Shown: positions 48,110 through 62,540, counted from the stretch's first letter. The stretch: 64,000 nucleotides of DNA from Streptococcus equi subsp. equi (GCA_900637675.1 LR134389.1:1860001-1924000), one strand, 5' to 3'. A program made the numbers and translations. The notes: generated from the letters alone by a model not told the origin.

Positions 48110-49210
48110 TCAATTCATCGCCTCTGGCCTTATCGGCACACATCCCCAAGTCTGCTCTGGCATATCCGTATGTCCCAGCTGATAAACAGTGTCAGCTCGT
48201 TGAGTCAACTGATCCCAAGGCTTAGCTCCAATACGACTGATTAGCGGCACAGAAGCTTTTATTGTTTTAAGGTGAGCCTGACCTTTTTTTGAAAAGCCCA
48301 AAACATGTATGCCTTCTGGCAATGGGGCTTCCACAGCCTTAACCAAGATATAGGTCAACACACGCCTCACCCTTGCCTTGGTATAGTGCTTGGTTGCAAC
48401 CGCCTCTACTAGCTCATCTACCGTCGCTACACTCCGAATAGCTGCGCTGATTCTACTAGCTAGCTCATCATTAACCTGAAAAAACTGTGTTAAATCTGGA
48501 GCTGTCAGAATGTGATATTTTAAAAAGGGAAAATAATGCTCCCAAGTCACCTGAGGAGCCCTCAAAATAAGAGCTGCATTAGGTGATGATTTTTCCACAA
48601 AGGCTCTGTCAGCGATATGCTTTCGAATTGCTGTCGCCGATGACAAGCATTGATCCTTGGCTTCTGAATGAAAGCCTGCCCCCAGCCGCTTAATCGGCTG
48701 CAATTGCAGCTTTTTTCCTGCGCTGGCCTTGACATAGGATAATGCTAAAAGATGGTTTGGCCTATCACCAGTAGCGCTAAGGCCTGCAAAGGCCTCCCAC
48801 ATGCTTTGTGTTTTTTGTGGATAAGATAGATGATCAGGTAAGGTGGCCAAATAAGCAGTCATGTGCTCTGCTTGTTCACTATATAGCCTAGACAGCTTCT
48901 GGTAATCAAGCAATTGCTCAGTCCCAAAGGCAAGGGTATCAATTCCAAGTCTCATCAAGATATCCACAGCTCCCTGAGCAAAATAATCTGCAGATTGAAC
49001 AGAAACCAGAAAAGGGAGCTCAACCACAAGGTCAGCTCCATTTTCCAATGCCATTTGCGCGCGTACCCACTTATCCACAAGTGCCGGCTCCCCTCGCTGC
49101 ACAAAATTCCCCGACATCGCAACAATTTTTAGCCCCTTTGCCTGTGATAGTAAGTACTGATGCCCATAATGAAAAGGGTTAAATTCAGCAATAATACCAG
49201 TGACAGTCAT
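48110..49210 (-). CDS. tmcAL: tRNA(Met) cytidine acetate ligase TmcAL (YlbM family)
   Basis: A 366-residue nucleotidyltransferase-like protein: [17 protein letters not shown] (HxGH motif), [19 protein letters not shown] and [15 protein letters not shown]. In B. subtilis it forms N4-acetylcytidine at the wobble position of elongator tRNA-Met from acetate and ATP. It is the last gene of the yqeG-led cluster. Confidence 0.9.
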
Positions 49211-49309
49211 AACATTGTCCTACCTTTCGCATCTATTCCTATTATCATCAAGACCTGCCACAGACTCAATACAGAGCCACTAAACCACAAAACCGCTCGC
49301 TGACCTGTC

Positions 49310-50062
49310 TTAGCCACAGCTATTTTGTGCAACAAAAAACCAGCGCTTACTTGTCTTTGTTGGCTCCTGATCCTCAAAATCTGCATAAACCTTGAAAGAC
49401 TTAAAGCCAGCCTGCTCCAGCAAAATATCGTAGGTCAAGATATCATAGGTACGCTCCTCATGTACCTCATCAAAGCGTAAAAAATGGCCGTCCTCAGCCT
49501 GAATAAAAAAGGTCAGCTCATGCACCACTGAATGTGGAGCCTCAGCCTTGTAGGTATCCCAAACCATAGCAAATTCCTCAGCATTTTCATGGTAAGAATA
49601 ACCAGGAAAAAGGTGATCCATCTGATAAATAGAATGAACATCAAACATAAAAATACCGCCATCATTCAAAACCTGATAGACCTCTTTAAAGACATCACCC
49701 ACCTCAATCTCGTCCTGCATATAACAAATCGAATCCGAATAGCAGGTCACCACATCAAACGATCCAACCTGTGACAGATCCAGCATATTACCTTGCACAA
49801 AGGTAATGATCTTCTTAGCTGATTGAGCTCGCTTTTTAGCAACCTCTAGCATTTCCTGACTAAGATCCAAGCCAGTAACCTCAAAGCCTGACTGAGCAAA
49901 TCGAACCGATTGAATACCAGTCCCACAGGCCAGCTCCAAAAGCTTCTGATGCTCCTTGTTTTTAGGTAAATGACGAAGCGAAAACGCTGTCCACTTATCA
50001 TAAAGTGAGTCGTCCATAATGGCATCATAAACTGATGCGAAGGTATCATAATTCTTTTGCAT
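49310..50062 (-). CDS. Class I SAM-dependent methyltransferase
   Basis: A 250-residue protein with YDTFASVYDAIMDD at the start, SAM motif I LLELACGTGIQSVRFA, acidic motif II VTGLDLSQEML and VTCYSDSICYM. This gene regularly follows rsfS in streptococci; substrate unknown. The ribosome site of the ATG is weak and a GTG start seven codons upstream is possible. Confidence 0.85.
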   Translation of the reverse strand: MQKNYDTFASVYDAIMDDSLYDKWTAFSLRHLPKNKEHQKLLELACGTGIQSVRFAQSGFEVTGLDLSQEMLEVAKKRAQSAKKIITFVQGNMLDLSQVGSFDVVTCYSDSICYMQDEIEVGDVFKEVYQVLNDGGIFMFDVHSIYQMDHLFPGYSYHENAEEFAMVWDTYKAEAPHSVVHELTFFIQAEDGHFLRFDEVHEERTYDILTYDILLEQAGFKSFKVYADFEDQEPTKTSKRWFFVAQNSCG

Positions 50063-50190
50063 ATTATTTGATACAGTCAACACGTCTCACAGCAAGTACT
50101 ACAAGAGCTTACCTCTTAGGCAATCCTGCCTCTAATGCCAACTTCCTTTCTGTTTCTTATTGTAAAAACAGCCCAGAGCCGACTGCTTTT

Positions 50191-50544
50191 TTATCCTAAA
50201 TAGTGGCTAAGCTCCACAGCTGGAGCCTCATGCCAAAGCTTTTCAAGATTATAATGATAACGCTCATCTTCTGAGAAGATATGCACGACCACATCATTCA
50301 AATCCAGCAGCACCCAACCAGTCTGACTGTTTCCTTCAACATGACTAGCATCACCACTTGCTTCCTTAACCCTTTCACGAATATTGTCAGCAATCGCCTC
50401 CAACTGACGACTATTGGTTGCCGTTACAATAACAAAATAGTCCGTTAGGCTTGTTAAGCCAGCCAGATCAAGAGCTAGCATATCCTCAGCACGCTTTTCA
50501 TCAGCAGCCTTAATCACAATTTCTAAAAGTTCTTCTTTTCTCAT
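50191..50544 (-). CDS. rsfS: Ribosome silencing factor RsfS
   Basis: A 117-residue protein with [35 protein letters not shown] and EG...[29 protein letters not shown]. It binds L14 of the 50S subunit and blocks joining in poor growth conditions. I chose [10 protein letters not shown] behind GAGGAATAAA. It follows yqeK with no gap. Confidence 0.94.
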   Translation of the reverse strand: MRKEELLEIVIKAADEKRAEDMLALDLAGLTSLTDYFVIVTATNSRQLEAIADNIRERVKEASGDASHVEGNSQTGWVLLDLNDVVVHIFSEDERYHYNLEKLWHEAPAVELSHYLG

Positions 50545-50545
50545 T

Positions 50546-51139
50546 TTATTCCTCATGTAAATAATGCACAAAGGCATTGTAAGTATCAATGGTTTGCGGA
50601 AAAATCGGCTGAGCCTTCGATGCCAAATAAGCAACTGTATGAGCTGTTTCGTAGGCAACTGCCTTATCTAGATCAAGCTCTGCTATTCTCCTAGCTTCGT
50701 CCACCAAAGGAAACACTCGACCTTCCTCAATATAATCTGCAACGTACAGAATTTTATCCAATATCGTCATCTCAGCAGCGCCAACAGTATGAATCTCAAT
50801 TGCCCGCAAAATGCCTTTGTCTTTTAACCCCAAATCTTCCTGAAGCTTATAAATGCCAACCATACCATGCCAAATATTATTGTTCCATTTAAGAAGCTCA
50901 GGATCCAGCTGATATTTGTCAATTAAGCTTATAAAAAGCTCATCAGGACATTCCTTGGCATAGTCATGCAGTAGAGCTGCTAACCCAGCCTTAATCGGAT
51001 CACAATGGTAACGCTCTGCCAAGTGAATAGCAGCCCTTTCCACGCCAAGAACATGCTTAAAGCGCTTATCGCTCATCTGCTCAGCAATTTTTCCTAACAG
51101 CTCATCACGTCTATAGCCAACATAATCTTGATACATCAT
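50546..51139 (-). CDS. yqeK: YqeK family HD protein (diadenosine tetraphosphatase)
   Basis: A 197-residue HD-domain hydrolase: [28 protein letters not shown] (HD pair), WHGMVG, and AIEIHTVG with [14 protein letters not shown]. YqeK proteins hydrolyse Ap4A symmetrically. Overlaps nadD by 4 bp. Confidence 0.93.
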   Translation of the reverse strand: MMYQDYVGYRRDELLGKIAEQMSDKRFKHVLGVERAAIHLAERYHCDPIKAGLAALLHDYAKECPDELFISLIDKYQLDPELLKWNNNIWHGMVGIYKLQEDLGLKDKGILRAIEIHTVGAAEMTILDKILYVADYIEEGRVFPLVDEARRIAELDLDKAVAYETAHTVAYLASKAQPIFPQTIDTYNAFVHYLHEE

Positions 51140-51768
51140 TGATACAGGCCTTCTTTATGAATATAGTCTAAAACAGCCTTTGGTAATAAATGATTAGGCT
51201 GACGATCACTTTGGATAAAGTCACGAATCATGCTTGAGGAAATATCTAGCAAGGGAACATCTACCCAGATAACCGGATAAGAGGTACCAGCCTTGTATTT
51301 AGGCCTTTGCACGCCGACAAACTGCACCATATGGATCAACTCATCAATACGGTGCCACTTTGGCAAATAATCTACCATATCCGCACCAATAATGAAATAA
51401 TAATCCACGTCAGGATTTTGCTCAATTAACAGCTTCATCGTATCATAGGTATAGCTAACCCCTTGACGTGTAAGCTCAATCTCTTCAATCGCTAGACCTT
51501 CTGTCTCCTGAATAGCCAGCTCCAGCATACGAAGCCTATGTTTTTCATCAATTGTTTCTTTGTGGTCAACATGCGGAGGCTTAAACTCAGGCATCAAAAG
51601 CACCTGATCAAGCCCCAATTGTTGACGAACCTGGTCAGCCACCACTAAATGAGCATTATGAACAGGATTAAAATTCCCTCCCAAGATACCAACCTGCTTG
51701 CGATTGCTATCTTTTTTTTCCATTTCTAATTCCACCCTCGTAAAAGGCGTCAAAAGTTCTAAAGCCAT
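51136..51768 (-). CDS. nadD: Nicotinate-nucleotide adenylyltransferase
   Basis: A 210-residue enzyme making deamido-NAD. Motifs: [19 protein letters not shown] (nucleotidyl-transfer HxGH-type), [30 protein letters not shown] and the [10 protein letters not shown] signature. The longer start (MALELLTPF) has the better ribosome site (TTGGAGAGGTT) and agrees with S. pyogenes as I recall it. Confidence 0.95.
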   Translation of the reverse strand: MALELLTPFTRVELEMEKKDSNRKQVGILGGNFNPVHNAHLVVADQVRQQLGLDQVLLMPEFKPPHVDHKETIDEKHRLRMLELAIQETEGLAIEEIELTRQGVSYTYDTMKLLIEQNPDVDYYFIIGADMVDYLPKWHRIDELIHMVQFVGVQRPKYKAGTSYPVIWVDVPLLDISSSMIRDFIQSDRQPNHLLPKAVLDYIHKEGLYQ

Positions 51769-51851
51769 AACCTCTCCAAAATATCACCATTACTCATGTT
51801 GTCAGCACTGACACAGCAGACCTAAACGTCTTAGCCTAGCAAAAGCTCTCG

Positions 51852-52193
51852 CTAGATCGATTTGACCTTAACTGATAGCTTGCGATTGTCTTTTTTAGCT
51901 GACACCTTAAACAAAATATTGTCTTTTTTAGCTGACACCTTAAACAAAATAAGGATCCGACCAATCTTTAAAACCGTATCACAGCCAATCTCCTCTTCTA
52001 AAATCTCTGCCACCTCATGAATCGTTTCATCAGTATTTTGCAACAGAGTAACCTTGATCAGCTCTCTAGCGTCCAAGGCTTGACGAATACTGGTTTTAAT
52101 CTGATCATTCAAGCCATTTTTACCAATCTGAACAATCGGTTTAAGACTATGGGCCTCAGCCTTTAAAAAGGCTCTTTGTTTACTTGTAAGCAT
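51852..52193 (-). CDS. yhbY: YhbY family RNA-binding protein with internal duplication
   Basis: A 113-residue CRM-domain protein (LTSKQRAFLKAEAHSLKPIVQIGKNGL) that associates with the pre-50S ribosome. The family has about 103 residues; here 11 extra residues come from an exact tandem duplication near the C-terminus (VSAKKDN appears twice). The frame is preserved. It sits between yqeH and nadD, as in other streptococci. Confidence 0.9.
   Translation of the reverse strand: MLTSKQRAFLKAEAHSLKPIVQIGKNGLNDQIKTSIRQALDARELIKVTLLQNTDETIHEVAEILEEEIGCDTVLKIGRILILFKVSAKKDNILFKVSAKKDNRKLSVKVKSI
51885..51950. repeat. 33-bp exact tandem duplication inside yhbY
   Basis: Two identical 33-bp units, 51885-51917 and 51918-51950, each starting ATTGTC and ending ACAAAAT on the plus strand. 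The unit length is a multiple of three, so it adds 11 residues. Confidence 0.95.
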
Positions 52194-52219
52194 TTTTATT
52201 CCACTTTTCTTTTTATTTA

Positions 52220-53338
52220 TTAAATAATCGCCTTGCGAACGACTACTGCAACACCATCAGGAGCCCAAGCCGCCACCTTAGTTGCAGTTTCCTTATTAGC
52301 ATTAACACGAATCCAACCAAGACCAGAAAAAACAACGTCCACTTTTTGATCCAGCAGAAATTCATGACGAACCAACCTAGGAAAATCATCAAGCTCCTTT
52401 TTATCAGGAGGAGTCAGCAGTTGCCCTGCCTGCTTGTCATAAAAAGCATCTGCACCCTCTAATTTTGTCCGATGGAGGAGCAATTGATTATCAAAATAAG
52501 CTGTAAAGCCTTGTCTTTCACCACTAATAAAATCAAATCGCGCCAAGCCACCTAAAAAAAGCGTTTGCTCCGGATTTAATTGGTAGGTTTTAGGCTTAAT
52601 TTCCTTCTTAGGGCTGATAAACTTCAAATTCTTAGCTGACAAATAGTGAGCCATCTGGTGACGATGGATAATACCAGGAGTATCAAAGATAAAGCTACCA
52701 TCATCTAAAGGAATTTCGATTTTATCAAGAGTGGTCCCAGGAAAGCGTGACGTTGTAATCACATCCTTATCCCCAGTAATTTCCTGAATAATGGCATTAA
52801 TCAAGGTCGACTTTCCAACATTAGTCACCCCAACAACATAGACATCTCGCCCTTGGCGCAATTGATCGATCCGCTCAATCAGCTCTTTAATAGCATATTT
52901 ATTCTGCGCACTCGTCAGCAGGACATCAAGAGGTCTCAAGCCCTCCTCATGAGCTCTTTCTGTCAACCACTGTGTCACCTTGCTGTCCTTAACAGACTTC
53001 GGAAGAATATCCTTTTTATTCCCAACTAATAACACATCATTTCCAGCAACAAAGCGTGATAAGCCTGGAATAACTGAGCCATTAAAATCAAAAATGTCAA
53101 TCACATTAACGACCAAGGCATCACTATCTCCCACCTCATGGAGCAGCCTCAAAAACTCTTCATCAGTAATATGAACATCTGTAATGTCGTTGTAGTGACG
53201 TAATCTAAAGCAGCGTTGACAGTAAATCTCCCTAGCTTCAATTCCCTTTACCAAAGCAGCAGCAGGTGTAAAGCCAGCCTCTTGCTTTCTTGTTGTTTGA
53301 ATCTGGATACCGCAGCCGATACAAAATAATTCTTCCAT
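52220..53338 (-). CDS. yqeH: Ribosome biogenesis GTPase YqeH
   Basis: A 372-residue circularly permuted GTPase with an N-terminal zinc finger (LFCIGCGIQIQT and YCQRCFRLRHYND). G4 GNKKDIL precedes G1 GVTNVGKSTLINAII and G3 DTPG, as expected for permutation. It is needed for 30S assembly. It abuts yqeG by a 1-bp overlap. Confidence 0.95.
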   Translation of the reverse strand: MEELFCIGCGIQIQTTRKQEAGFTPAAALVKGIEAREIYCQRCFRLRHYNDITDVHITDEEFLRLLHEVGDSDALVVNVIDIFDFNGSVIPGLSRFVAGNDVLLVGNKKDILPKSVKDSKVTQWLTERAHEEGLRPLDVLLTSAQNKYAIKELIERIDQLRQGRDVYVVGVTNVGKSTLINAIIQEITGDKDVITTSRFPGTTLDKIEIPLDDGSFIFDTPGIIHRHQMAHYLSAKNLKFISPKKEIKPKTYQLNPEQTLFLGGLARFDFISGERQGFTAYFDNQLLLHRTKLEGADAFYDKQAGQLLTPPDKKELDDFPRLVRHEFLLDQKVDVVFSGLGWIRVNANKETATKVAAWAPDGVAVVVRKAII

Positions 53339-53865
53339 TAAATCCCTTTTTGATATACTAGCCTTCCATATTTTTCTTCCAATTTTGCCAAAACACGACG
53401 CTCACGCCATCTATTAACCTTAGTGTTCCAAGCATCTGATGTTACTAAGGGCTTCACTAAGACAGACTTAATCCCTGCCCGATGACTAGCTCTAATATCA
53501 GTCATTAGCTGATCCCCAACCATAATAACCTCATCACGATCAAAGCCATAACGATCAATAGCCTTATTAATACCATAGGCAAAAGGCTTCATCGCACGAG
53601 CAATAAAATCCACACCAAACCGCGAAACAGCACGCTCCACACGTGAATACGTGTTATTTGACACAACCACCACACTAATATCTGCAATCGTCATCTCATC
53701 TAACCAAGCACGAACCTCCGGAGTTCCATCAGGATTATCCCAGGCGATTAAGGTATTATCTAAATCCACCAAGACAGCTGTAATACCTTGACGCAGTAAA
53801 TCATTTGCTCTTAAATCATAAACAGCCTCTACCGCATAGGTCGGCCTATAATCATCGACACTCAT
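53338..53865 (-). CDS. yqeG: YqeG family HAD IIIA-type phosphatase
   Basis: A 175-residue HAD hydrolase: AVLVDLDNTLIAWD (nucleophile and acid Asp), VVVSNNTYSRV, KPFAYGINKAI (Lys) and MVGDQLMTDIRASHRAG. Related proteins dephosphorylate phosphatidylglycerophosphate; the bacterial YqeG substrate is less certain. First gene of the cluster; start chosen behind GGAGATGAA. Confidence 0.92.
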   Translation of the reverse strand: MSVDDYRPTYAVEAVYDLRANDLLRQGITAVLVDLDNTLIAWDNPDGTPEVRAWLDEMTIADISVVVVSNNTYSRVERAVSRFGVDFIARAMKPFAYGINKAIDRYGFDRDEVIMVGDQLMTDIRASHRAGIKSVLVKPLVTSDAWNTKVNRWRERRVLAKLEEKYGRLVYQKGI

Positions 53866-54002
53866 TTCATCTCCAAAATAATTAGTACTTTTTATTTTAC
53901 CATATTTCACCAGAAATAGCATTCAAAATCAAATGAAAAAGAAGGGAAAGCAGGTTTCCTCTTTCAAAGCAAACGCTTTCAATCTCGTTCCGGTAACCCC
54001 TT

Positions 54003-54488
54003 TTATTTCTCACCAGTAAAGTCCTGAAAGTAAGGTCCTATCTTGCGAAGCAAGGCCCGTCTCCCCTCAAACCGCTCTCCCCTGATCAAAGCCCGAAACT
54101 GCGACAGCTCACCCTCTGTCAATCGCTCCTCAACCTCCTTCACAATCAACTGATAAGCCACATAATCATCTACTCCCAAACCACCTGCTGGTATCGCATG
54201 GCCTACCGACCCAATCTCCTCATAAGCCATCTTATGAAACCGACGCTTCTGACTCTCCTGCTGCCGCAACACGTCCTTCAAATAAGAGGAAAACTTGGTC
54301 TTAAAATAACGATATAGCTTCTCCTCATCCTCTATCAATTCTGGATAAGTGACCAATAACCGATACAAGATCAACCGCCCCTCCTGTAACCAATCATCTA
54401 GCTCCCACAGCTGAATATAATAATGCTGTCTTAGCTTCATAATAATAGGCTTGATCTTATCAAACAACCTCACTAAATCATCAGTCAT
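54003..54488 (-). CDS. comX: Competence sigma factor ComX (SigX)
   Basis: A 161-residue alternative sigma factor with LFDKIKPIIMKLRQHYYIQLWELDDWLQEGR near the start and FKTKFSSYLKDVLRQQESQKRRFHKMAYEEI in the middle. It directs RNA polymerase to the combox (CIN box) of late competence genes. The length matches other streptococcal ComX proteins, so the gene looks complete. AAAGGAGAAAG precedes the ATG. It lies downstream of tRNA-Arg, as in S. pyogenes near rRNA operons, and has a ComR-type box. Confidence 0.92.
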   Translation of the reverse strand: MTDDLVRLFDKIKPIIMKLRQHYYIQLWELDDWLQEGRLILYRLLVTYPELIEDEEKLYRYFKTKFSSYLKDVLRQQESQKRRFHKMAYEEIGSVGHAIPAGGLGVDDYVAYQLIVKEVEERLTEGELSQFRALIRGERFEGRRALLRKIGPYFQDFTGEK

Positions 54489-54520
54489 TATACTTTCTCC
54501 TTTTCATGCTTAGTAGCCTT

Positions 54521-54568
54521 ATTATAAGGAGACAAACAAAAAAACAACAGGACAGAAATGTCCTGTTG
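54521..54568 (-). promoter_or_regulatory. comX promoter with ComR-type palindrome
   Basis: A perfect 24-bp palindrome CAACAGGACA-TTTC-TGTCCTGTTG (54545-54568) contains the GACA..TGTC core of ComR boxes, and is followed by a T tract and, after 18 bp, by TATAAT (54521-54526). This is the layout of ComRS (XIP)-controlled promoters. As RNA the palindrome plus T tract would also act as a terminator for the tRNA-Arg transcript. Confidence 0.78.
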
Positions 54569-54577
54569 CCTTGCTAT

Positions 54578-54650
54578 GCACCCTAGAGGAGTCGAACCTC
54601 TAACCGCCTGATTCGTAGTCAGGTACTCTATCCAGTTGAGCTAAGGGTGC
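54578..54650 (-). tRNA. tRNA-Arg (anticodon ACG)
   Basis: A full cloverleaf: acceptor GCACCCT/AGGGTGC, anticodon stem CCTGA with loop CTACGAA and TCAGG, and TTCGACTC in the T arm. The CCA end is not encoded. Confidence 0.96.
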
Positions 54651-54696
54651 TTTTCTTAACTATTACTATCCTACCATACTATCCCCTAAAAAGCAA

Positions 54697-54831
54697 GGCT
54701 CTATACCATCTGGAATAGGTAAGTCCACTGTGGAAATCATAGAGCTTTTTGAGTACACAAAAAAGAGAGCACCAAACTGATCCTCTCTAAATGTCCGTTG
54801 TTAGTCAACCCACTATAGTTGACATAGAGCC
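54697..54831. repeat. Second copy of the ISL3-like miniature element
   Basis: The 135-bp stretch starts GGCTCTATA and ends GTTGACATAGAGCC, with the same inner landmarks as 37342-37494 (AGTCCACTGTGGA, CCCACTATAGTTGACAT). It lies between tRNA-Arg and tRNA-Asn. No 8-bp target repeat is visible around it, so it is probably older. Confidence 0.72.
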
Positions 54832-54835
54832 AAAC

Positions 54836-54908
54836 TCCGCCAGTAGGACTCGAACCTACGACATCATGATTAACAGTCATGCGCTACTACCAACTGAGCT
54901 ATGGCGGA
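54836..54908 (-). tRNA. tRNA-Asn (anticodon GTT)
   Basis: Cloverleaf with acceptor TCCGCCA/TGGCGGA, anticodon stem CATGA, loop CTGTTAA and TCATG. Directly downstream of 5S rRNA. Confidence 0.96.
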
Positions 54909-54913
54909 TCTAA

Positions 54914-55029
54914 GCTAAGCAACTTCCGTATCTCACAGGGGGCAACCCCCAACTACTTCAGGCGTTCTAGGGCTTAACTACTGTGTTCGGCATGGGTACA
55001 GGTGTATCTCCTAGGCTATCGTCACTTAA
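54914..55029 (-). rRNA. rrf: 5S ribosomal RNA
   Basis: About 116 nt with the conserved CCCATGCCGAACACAG and complementary ends (TTAAGTGAC, GTTGCTTAGC). Third rRNA of the operon. Confidence 0.95.
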
Positions 55030-55110
55030 CTTACGAGTCTTCTCCACTCAAAATTGAATAACTATAGTCTAACAAGAATTCCTTAAGCTGTCAATAGCGA
55101 CTGGTTTCAT

Positions 55111-58013
<2,903 letters not shown>

Positions 58014-58320
58014 TTATTTTTTAAACTCGTTATCACAGCGTTTCGGTTTATTTCTTGTTACTTTCTTACAATCTTTTTTGATTGCGGAATATGATATAGT
58101 TATTCAATTTTCAATGGACAAGATTAAGATACTAAGACCGTCCCAACTTGTTGGGCATTTTTGTAGAAAAATAGGAAATCGACGATGTGTGCTTTACACA
58201 CGAGGAGATTTATCTTTTTTCCTAAAAAATGAGGTCGTGTTCAATTACTTGAACTATATCTTATATATCTTAGAATACAGAAAATTAGGTAACCCAAACT
58301 TCTCTTTGTATCCTAGATAA
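58014..58320. other. 16S-23S spacer, 23S-proximal part
   Basis: No gene. It contains the processing-stem sequence before 23S and short T-rich tracts. Open frames here have no ribosome sites. Confidence 0.6.
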
Positions 58321-58393
58321 TGGAGCCTAGCGGGATCGAACCGCTGACCTCCTGCGTGCAAAGCAGGCGCTCTCCCAGCTGAGCTAAGGCCCC
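58321..58393 (-). tRNA. tRNA-Ala (anticodon TGC)
   Basis: Cloverleaf with acceptor GGGGCCT/AGGCTCC, anticodon loop TTTGCAC in CCTGC stems, T arm GTTCGATCC. Located in the 16S-23S spacer, as is usual in streptococci. Confidence 0.96.
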
Positions 58394-58608
58394 GTACACT
58401 ATAAATGTACTTGTATATGTATACTCTTATCAATGGTCTGTATGAAGCCAAACTGTATTCGAACTAAAACCCTAGTGAAAAAGAATCACTTCCTTGAGTC
58501 CTACGACTCTGCGTCAGTTCCCTATTGTCATACGGGTTTCTTAACGTTCTCATGACTTATTTCAAGACCTCTCAAAACTAAATAAGACGCTAAACGTGCT
58601 TCCTTTTT

Positions 58609-60166
<1,558 letters not shown>

Positions 60167-60299
60167 ATTCAGTGTTTGAGCTCTTAACTCGACGTCATTA
60201 CTGACTTGTTTCTTTATTGACAGGTTACTTCCGTAACCCGCACGTTTAGGTCGTCTTATTCAGTTCTCAAAGGTCTTTGTCTCACGAGACAACTATTAC

Positions 60300-60328
60300 A
60301 TTCTATCAGCTTAGACTGCCTTTGTCAA
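60300..60328 (-). promoter_or_regulatory. rRNA operon promoter P2
   Basis: TTGACA (60323-60328) and TAGAAT (60300-60305), 17 bp apart, minus strand, about 130 bp before 16S. Confidence 0.82.
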
Positions 60329-60385
60329 CTACTTTTTTTACCTTTTTTTCATTAACTTGAGCTAGTGCTCGCCGACAGCTTCACT

Positions 60386-60415
60386 AGTATACGATATCTT
60401 ACCTTTAATTGTCAA
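60386..60415 (-). promoter_or_regulatory. rRNA operon promoter P1
   Basis: TTGACA (60410-60415) and TATACT (60386-60391), 18 bp apart, minus strand. Tandem arrangement with P2 is usual for rrn operons. Confidence 0.82.
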
Positions 60416-60501
60416 GAGGTTTTGACAGGTTTTTTGTAAATAGATGGAAAATGCTGGATATTTCTATCCTTGTCAGAACAAAAAAGACTACCCAAGGAAG
60501 G

Positions 60502-60533
60502 CAAAAACAGAATCTAGCTGAGGCTAAATTCTG
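60502..60533 (-). terminator. Terminator of the opp operon
   Basis: CAGAATTTAGC pairs with GCTAGATTCTG around CTCA on the minus strand, followed by TTTTTG. It isolates oppF from the rRNA promoters. Confidence 0.85.
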
Positions 60534-60553
60534 TTATGTGATGATAACTAATC

Positions 60554-61477
60554 TTAAAGCTCTTTGCGGTAACGCTCCGCTTCCACCTGGTTAGCCCAGA
60601 CGAAGTGATTTGGTTTGATTTCCACCATTGATGGCTTGTCAACAGAATAGTCATGCTGCTCTGGATGATAAACCACCAATTTCTTTTGACGCTCTAAAAT
60701 GGGATCTGGAATTGGTACTGCTGACAGCAGAGATTTGGTATAAGGGTGAACAGGGTTAACAAAAAGCTCTTCTGTTTCGGCGACTTCAACAATTACTCCT
60801 TTGTGAATAACAGCAATACGATCTGAAATAAAACGCACAACCGATAAATCATGAGCAATGAATAAATAGGTCAAGCCTTTTTCAGACTGTATTTTCTTCA
60901 ACAGATTCAAGACTTGGGCACGAACAGATACATCAAGAGCTGAAATCGGCTCATCAGCAATAACAAACTCCGGATCCATTACAAGCGCTCTTGCAATGCC
61001 TATACGCTGACGCTGCCCACCTGAAAACTCATGAGGGTAGCGTGTCAGGTGCTCTGCAAGCAAGCCCACCTCTGACATCATCTGTTTAATTTTTTCTTTA
61101 CGTTCATCTTCTGTCTTGAATAGGTTAAAATTATAAAGGCCTTCTGAGATGATATAATCAACCGTTGCACGCTCATTCAGGCTGGCTGCTGGATCCTGAA
61201 AAATCATTTGGATTTTTCTAATCAGTTCATTAGCTTCAGATTTTGATTTTTTACCATTAATAATCTTACCATCATAGCGGATTTCGCCTGAACTTGTCTC
61301 ATTTAAACCAATGATGGCACGACCGATTGTTGTCTTTCCACTGCCTGATTCTCCAACAAGAGAAAAGGTTTCTCCTTTATTGATAAAGAAATTGGCATTT
61401 TTAACGGCAACAAACTTTTTCTTTCCCTCTCCAAAGGAAATCTCCAGGTCTTTTACTTCAACTAATTTTTCAGACAT
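60554..61477 (-). CDS. oppF: Oligopeptide ABC transporter ATP-binding protein OppF
   Basis: A 307-residue ATPase: Walker [17 protein letters not shown]-loop [14 protein letters not shown], signature [15 protein letters not shown], Walker [15 protein letters not shown] and H-loop IAHD; C-terminal oligopeptide/dipeptide motif [13 protein letters not shown]. It powers peptide uptake with OppD. In pyogenic streptococci Opp/Ami also imports signalling peptides such as XIP and SHP, which links it to the nearby comX. Confidence 0.95.
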   Translation of the reverse strand: MSEKLVEVKDLEISFGEGKKKFVAVKNANFFINKGETFSLVGESGSGKTTIGRAIIGLNETSSGEIRYDGKIINGKKSKSEANELIRKIQMIFQDPAASLNERATVDYIISEGLYNFNLFKTEDERKEKIKQMMSEVGLLAEHLTRYPHEFSGGQRQRIGIARALVMDPEFVIADEPISALDVSVRAQVLNLLKKIQSEKGLTYLFIAHDLSVVRFISDRIAVIHKGVIVEVAETEELFVNPVHPYTKSLLSAVPIPDPILERQKKLVVYHPEQHDYSVDKPSMVEIKPNHFVWANQVEAERYRKEL

Positions 61478-62540
61478 TTCCTTCCTCCTGGCGTGACATT
61501 TTTTTCAATATTTTTTGGTGTAAATCCTGAATAACAGCTGGTTTTTGAACCTTAGGAGCATCTGGGTGTAGGAGCCAGGTTTTTGCCCAGTGCGTGTCAC
61601 TGATCGTAAAACGAGGAACTGTTTCTTCAAAATCAATGGCCATAGCATACTGAGAGCGTGGCGCAAAGGCATCACCAACAATTGGCTTGTATAGGGACGG
61701 AGGTGCCCCTGGAATTGAAAACAGAACGCCCTTTTCATCTGCCAATTGCGGTAGGCTAGATAATAAGCTCCATGTGTAGGGGTGACGAGGATCATAGAAG
61801 ATTTCCTCAACCTTTCCGTATTCAATAATCTCCCCTGCGTACATAACAGCAACCTTATCAGCAATACTTGCAACCACTCCTAGGTCATGCGTGATAAAGA
61901 TAATGGTGAAGTGATACTCTTTTTGAAGCGTCTTTAATAGGTCAATAATCTGAGCCTGGATGGTAACGTCAAGAGCTGTTGTCGGCTCATCACAGATCAG
62001 AATATCTGGCTTACAAGCTAGGGCAATGGCAATAACAATACGCTGTCTCATACCGCCAGAATATTGGAAAGGATACTCTCCAAAACGCTTTTCTGGCTCA
62101 GGAATACCGACCCTTGTCATATAGTCGATTGCTAAAGCCTTAGCCTCTGATCTAGATTTTTTCTGATGCTTAACAATAACCTCAGTAATCTGGCTGCCAA
62201 TCGTTTGAATCGGATCTAGACTAGTCATTGGGTCCTGAAAGATAGTGGCAATTTTAGAGCCGCGAATAGCTTCCCAGTCCTTATGATTTTTAAGCTCTGT
62301 TAGTTCTTGACCTGCATAGGTTATCGTCCCTGAAGCAACACGTCCATTTGCCTCCAGCATTCCTGTAAATGTCTTAGTTAAAACAGACTTGCCAGAGCCT
62401 GACTCACCAACAACAGCCAATACCTCTCCCTTATACAAATCAAGAGAAACATCACGAATAGCGGTCAGTACACGATCACGCACATCAAACTCTACAACAA
62501 TATTTTTAGCACTTAATATAATTTCTTGTTTTTCAGTCAT
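61470..62540 (-). CDS. oppD: Oligopeptide ABC transporter ATP-binding protein OppD
   Basis: A 356-residue ATPase with Walker [30 protein letters not shown], signature [15 protein letters not shown], Walker [15 protein letters not shown] and H-loop ITHDLG, then the C-terminal [15 protein letters not shown]. It overlaps oppF by 8 bp. Confidence 0.95.
   Translation of the reverse strand: MTEKQEIILSAKNIVVEFDVRDRVLTAIRDVSLDLYKGEVLAVVGESGSGKSVLTKTFTGMLEANGRVASGTITYAGQELTELKNHKDWEAIRGSKIATIFQDPMTSLDPIQTIGSQITEVIVKHQKKSRSEAKALAIDYMTRVGIPEPEKRFGEYPFQYSGGMRQRIVIAIALACKPDILICDEPTTALDVTIQAQIIDLLKTLQKEYHFTIIFITHDLGVVASIADKVAVMYAGEIIEYGKVEEIFYDPRHPYTWSLLSSLPQLADEKGVLFSIPGAPPSLYKPIVGDAFAPRSQYAMAIDFEETVPRFTISDTHWAKTWLLHPDAPKVQKPAVIQDLHQKILKKMSRQEEGNV

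Noticed and set aside
54689..54839. An 8-bp target duplication around the second miniature element
   Set aside because: The flanks (AAAAGCAA and AAACTCCG) do not match.
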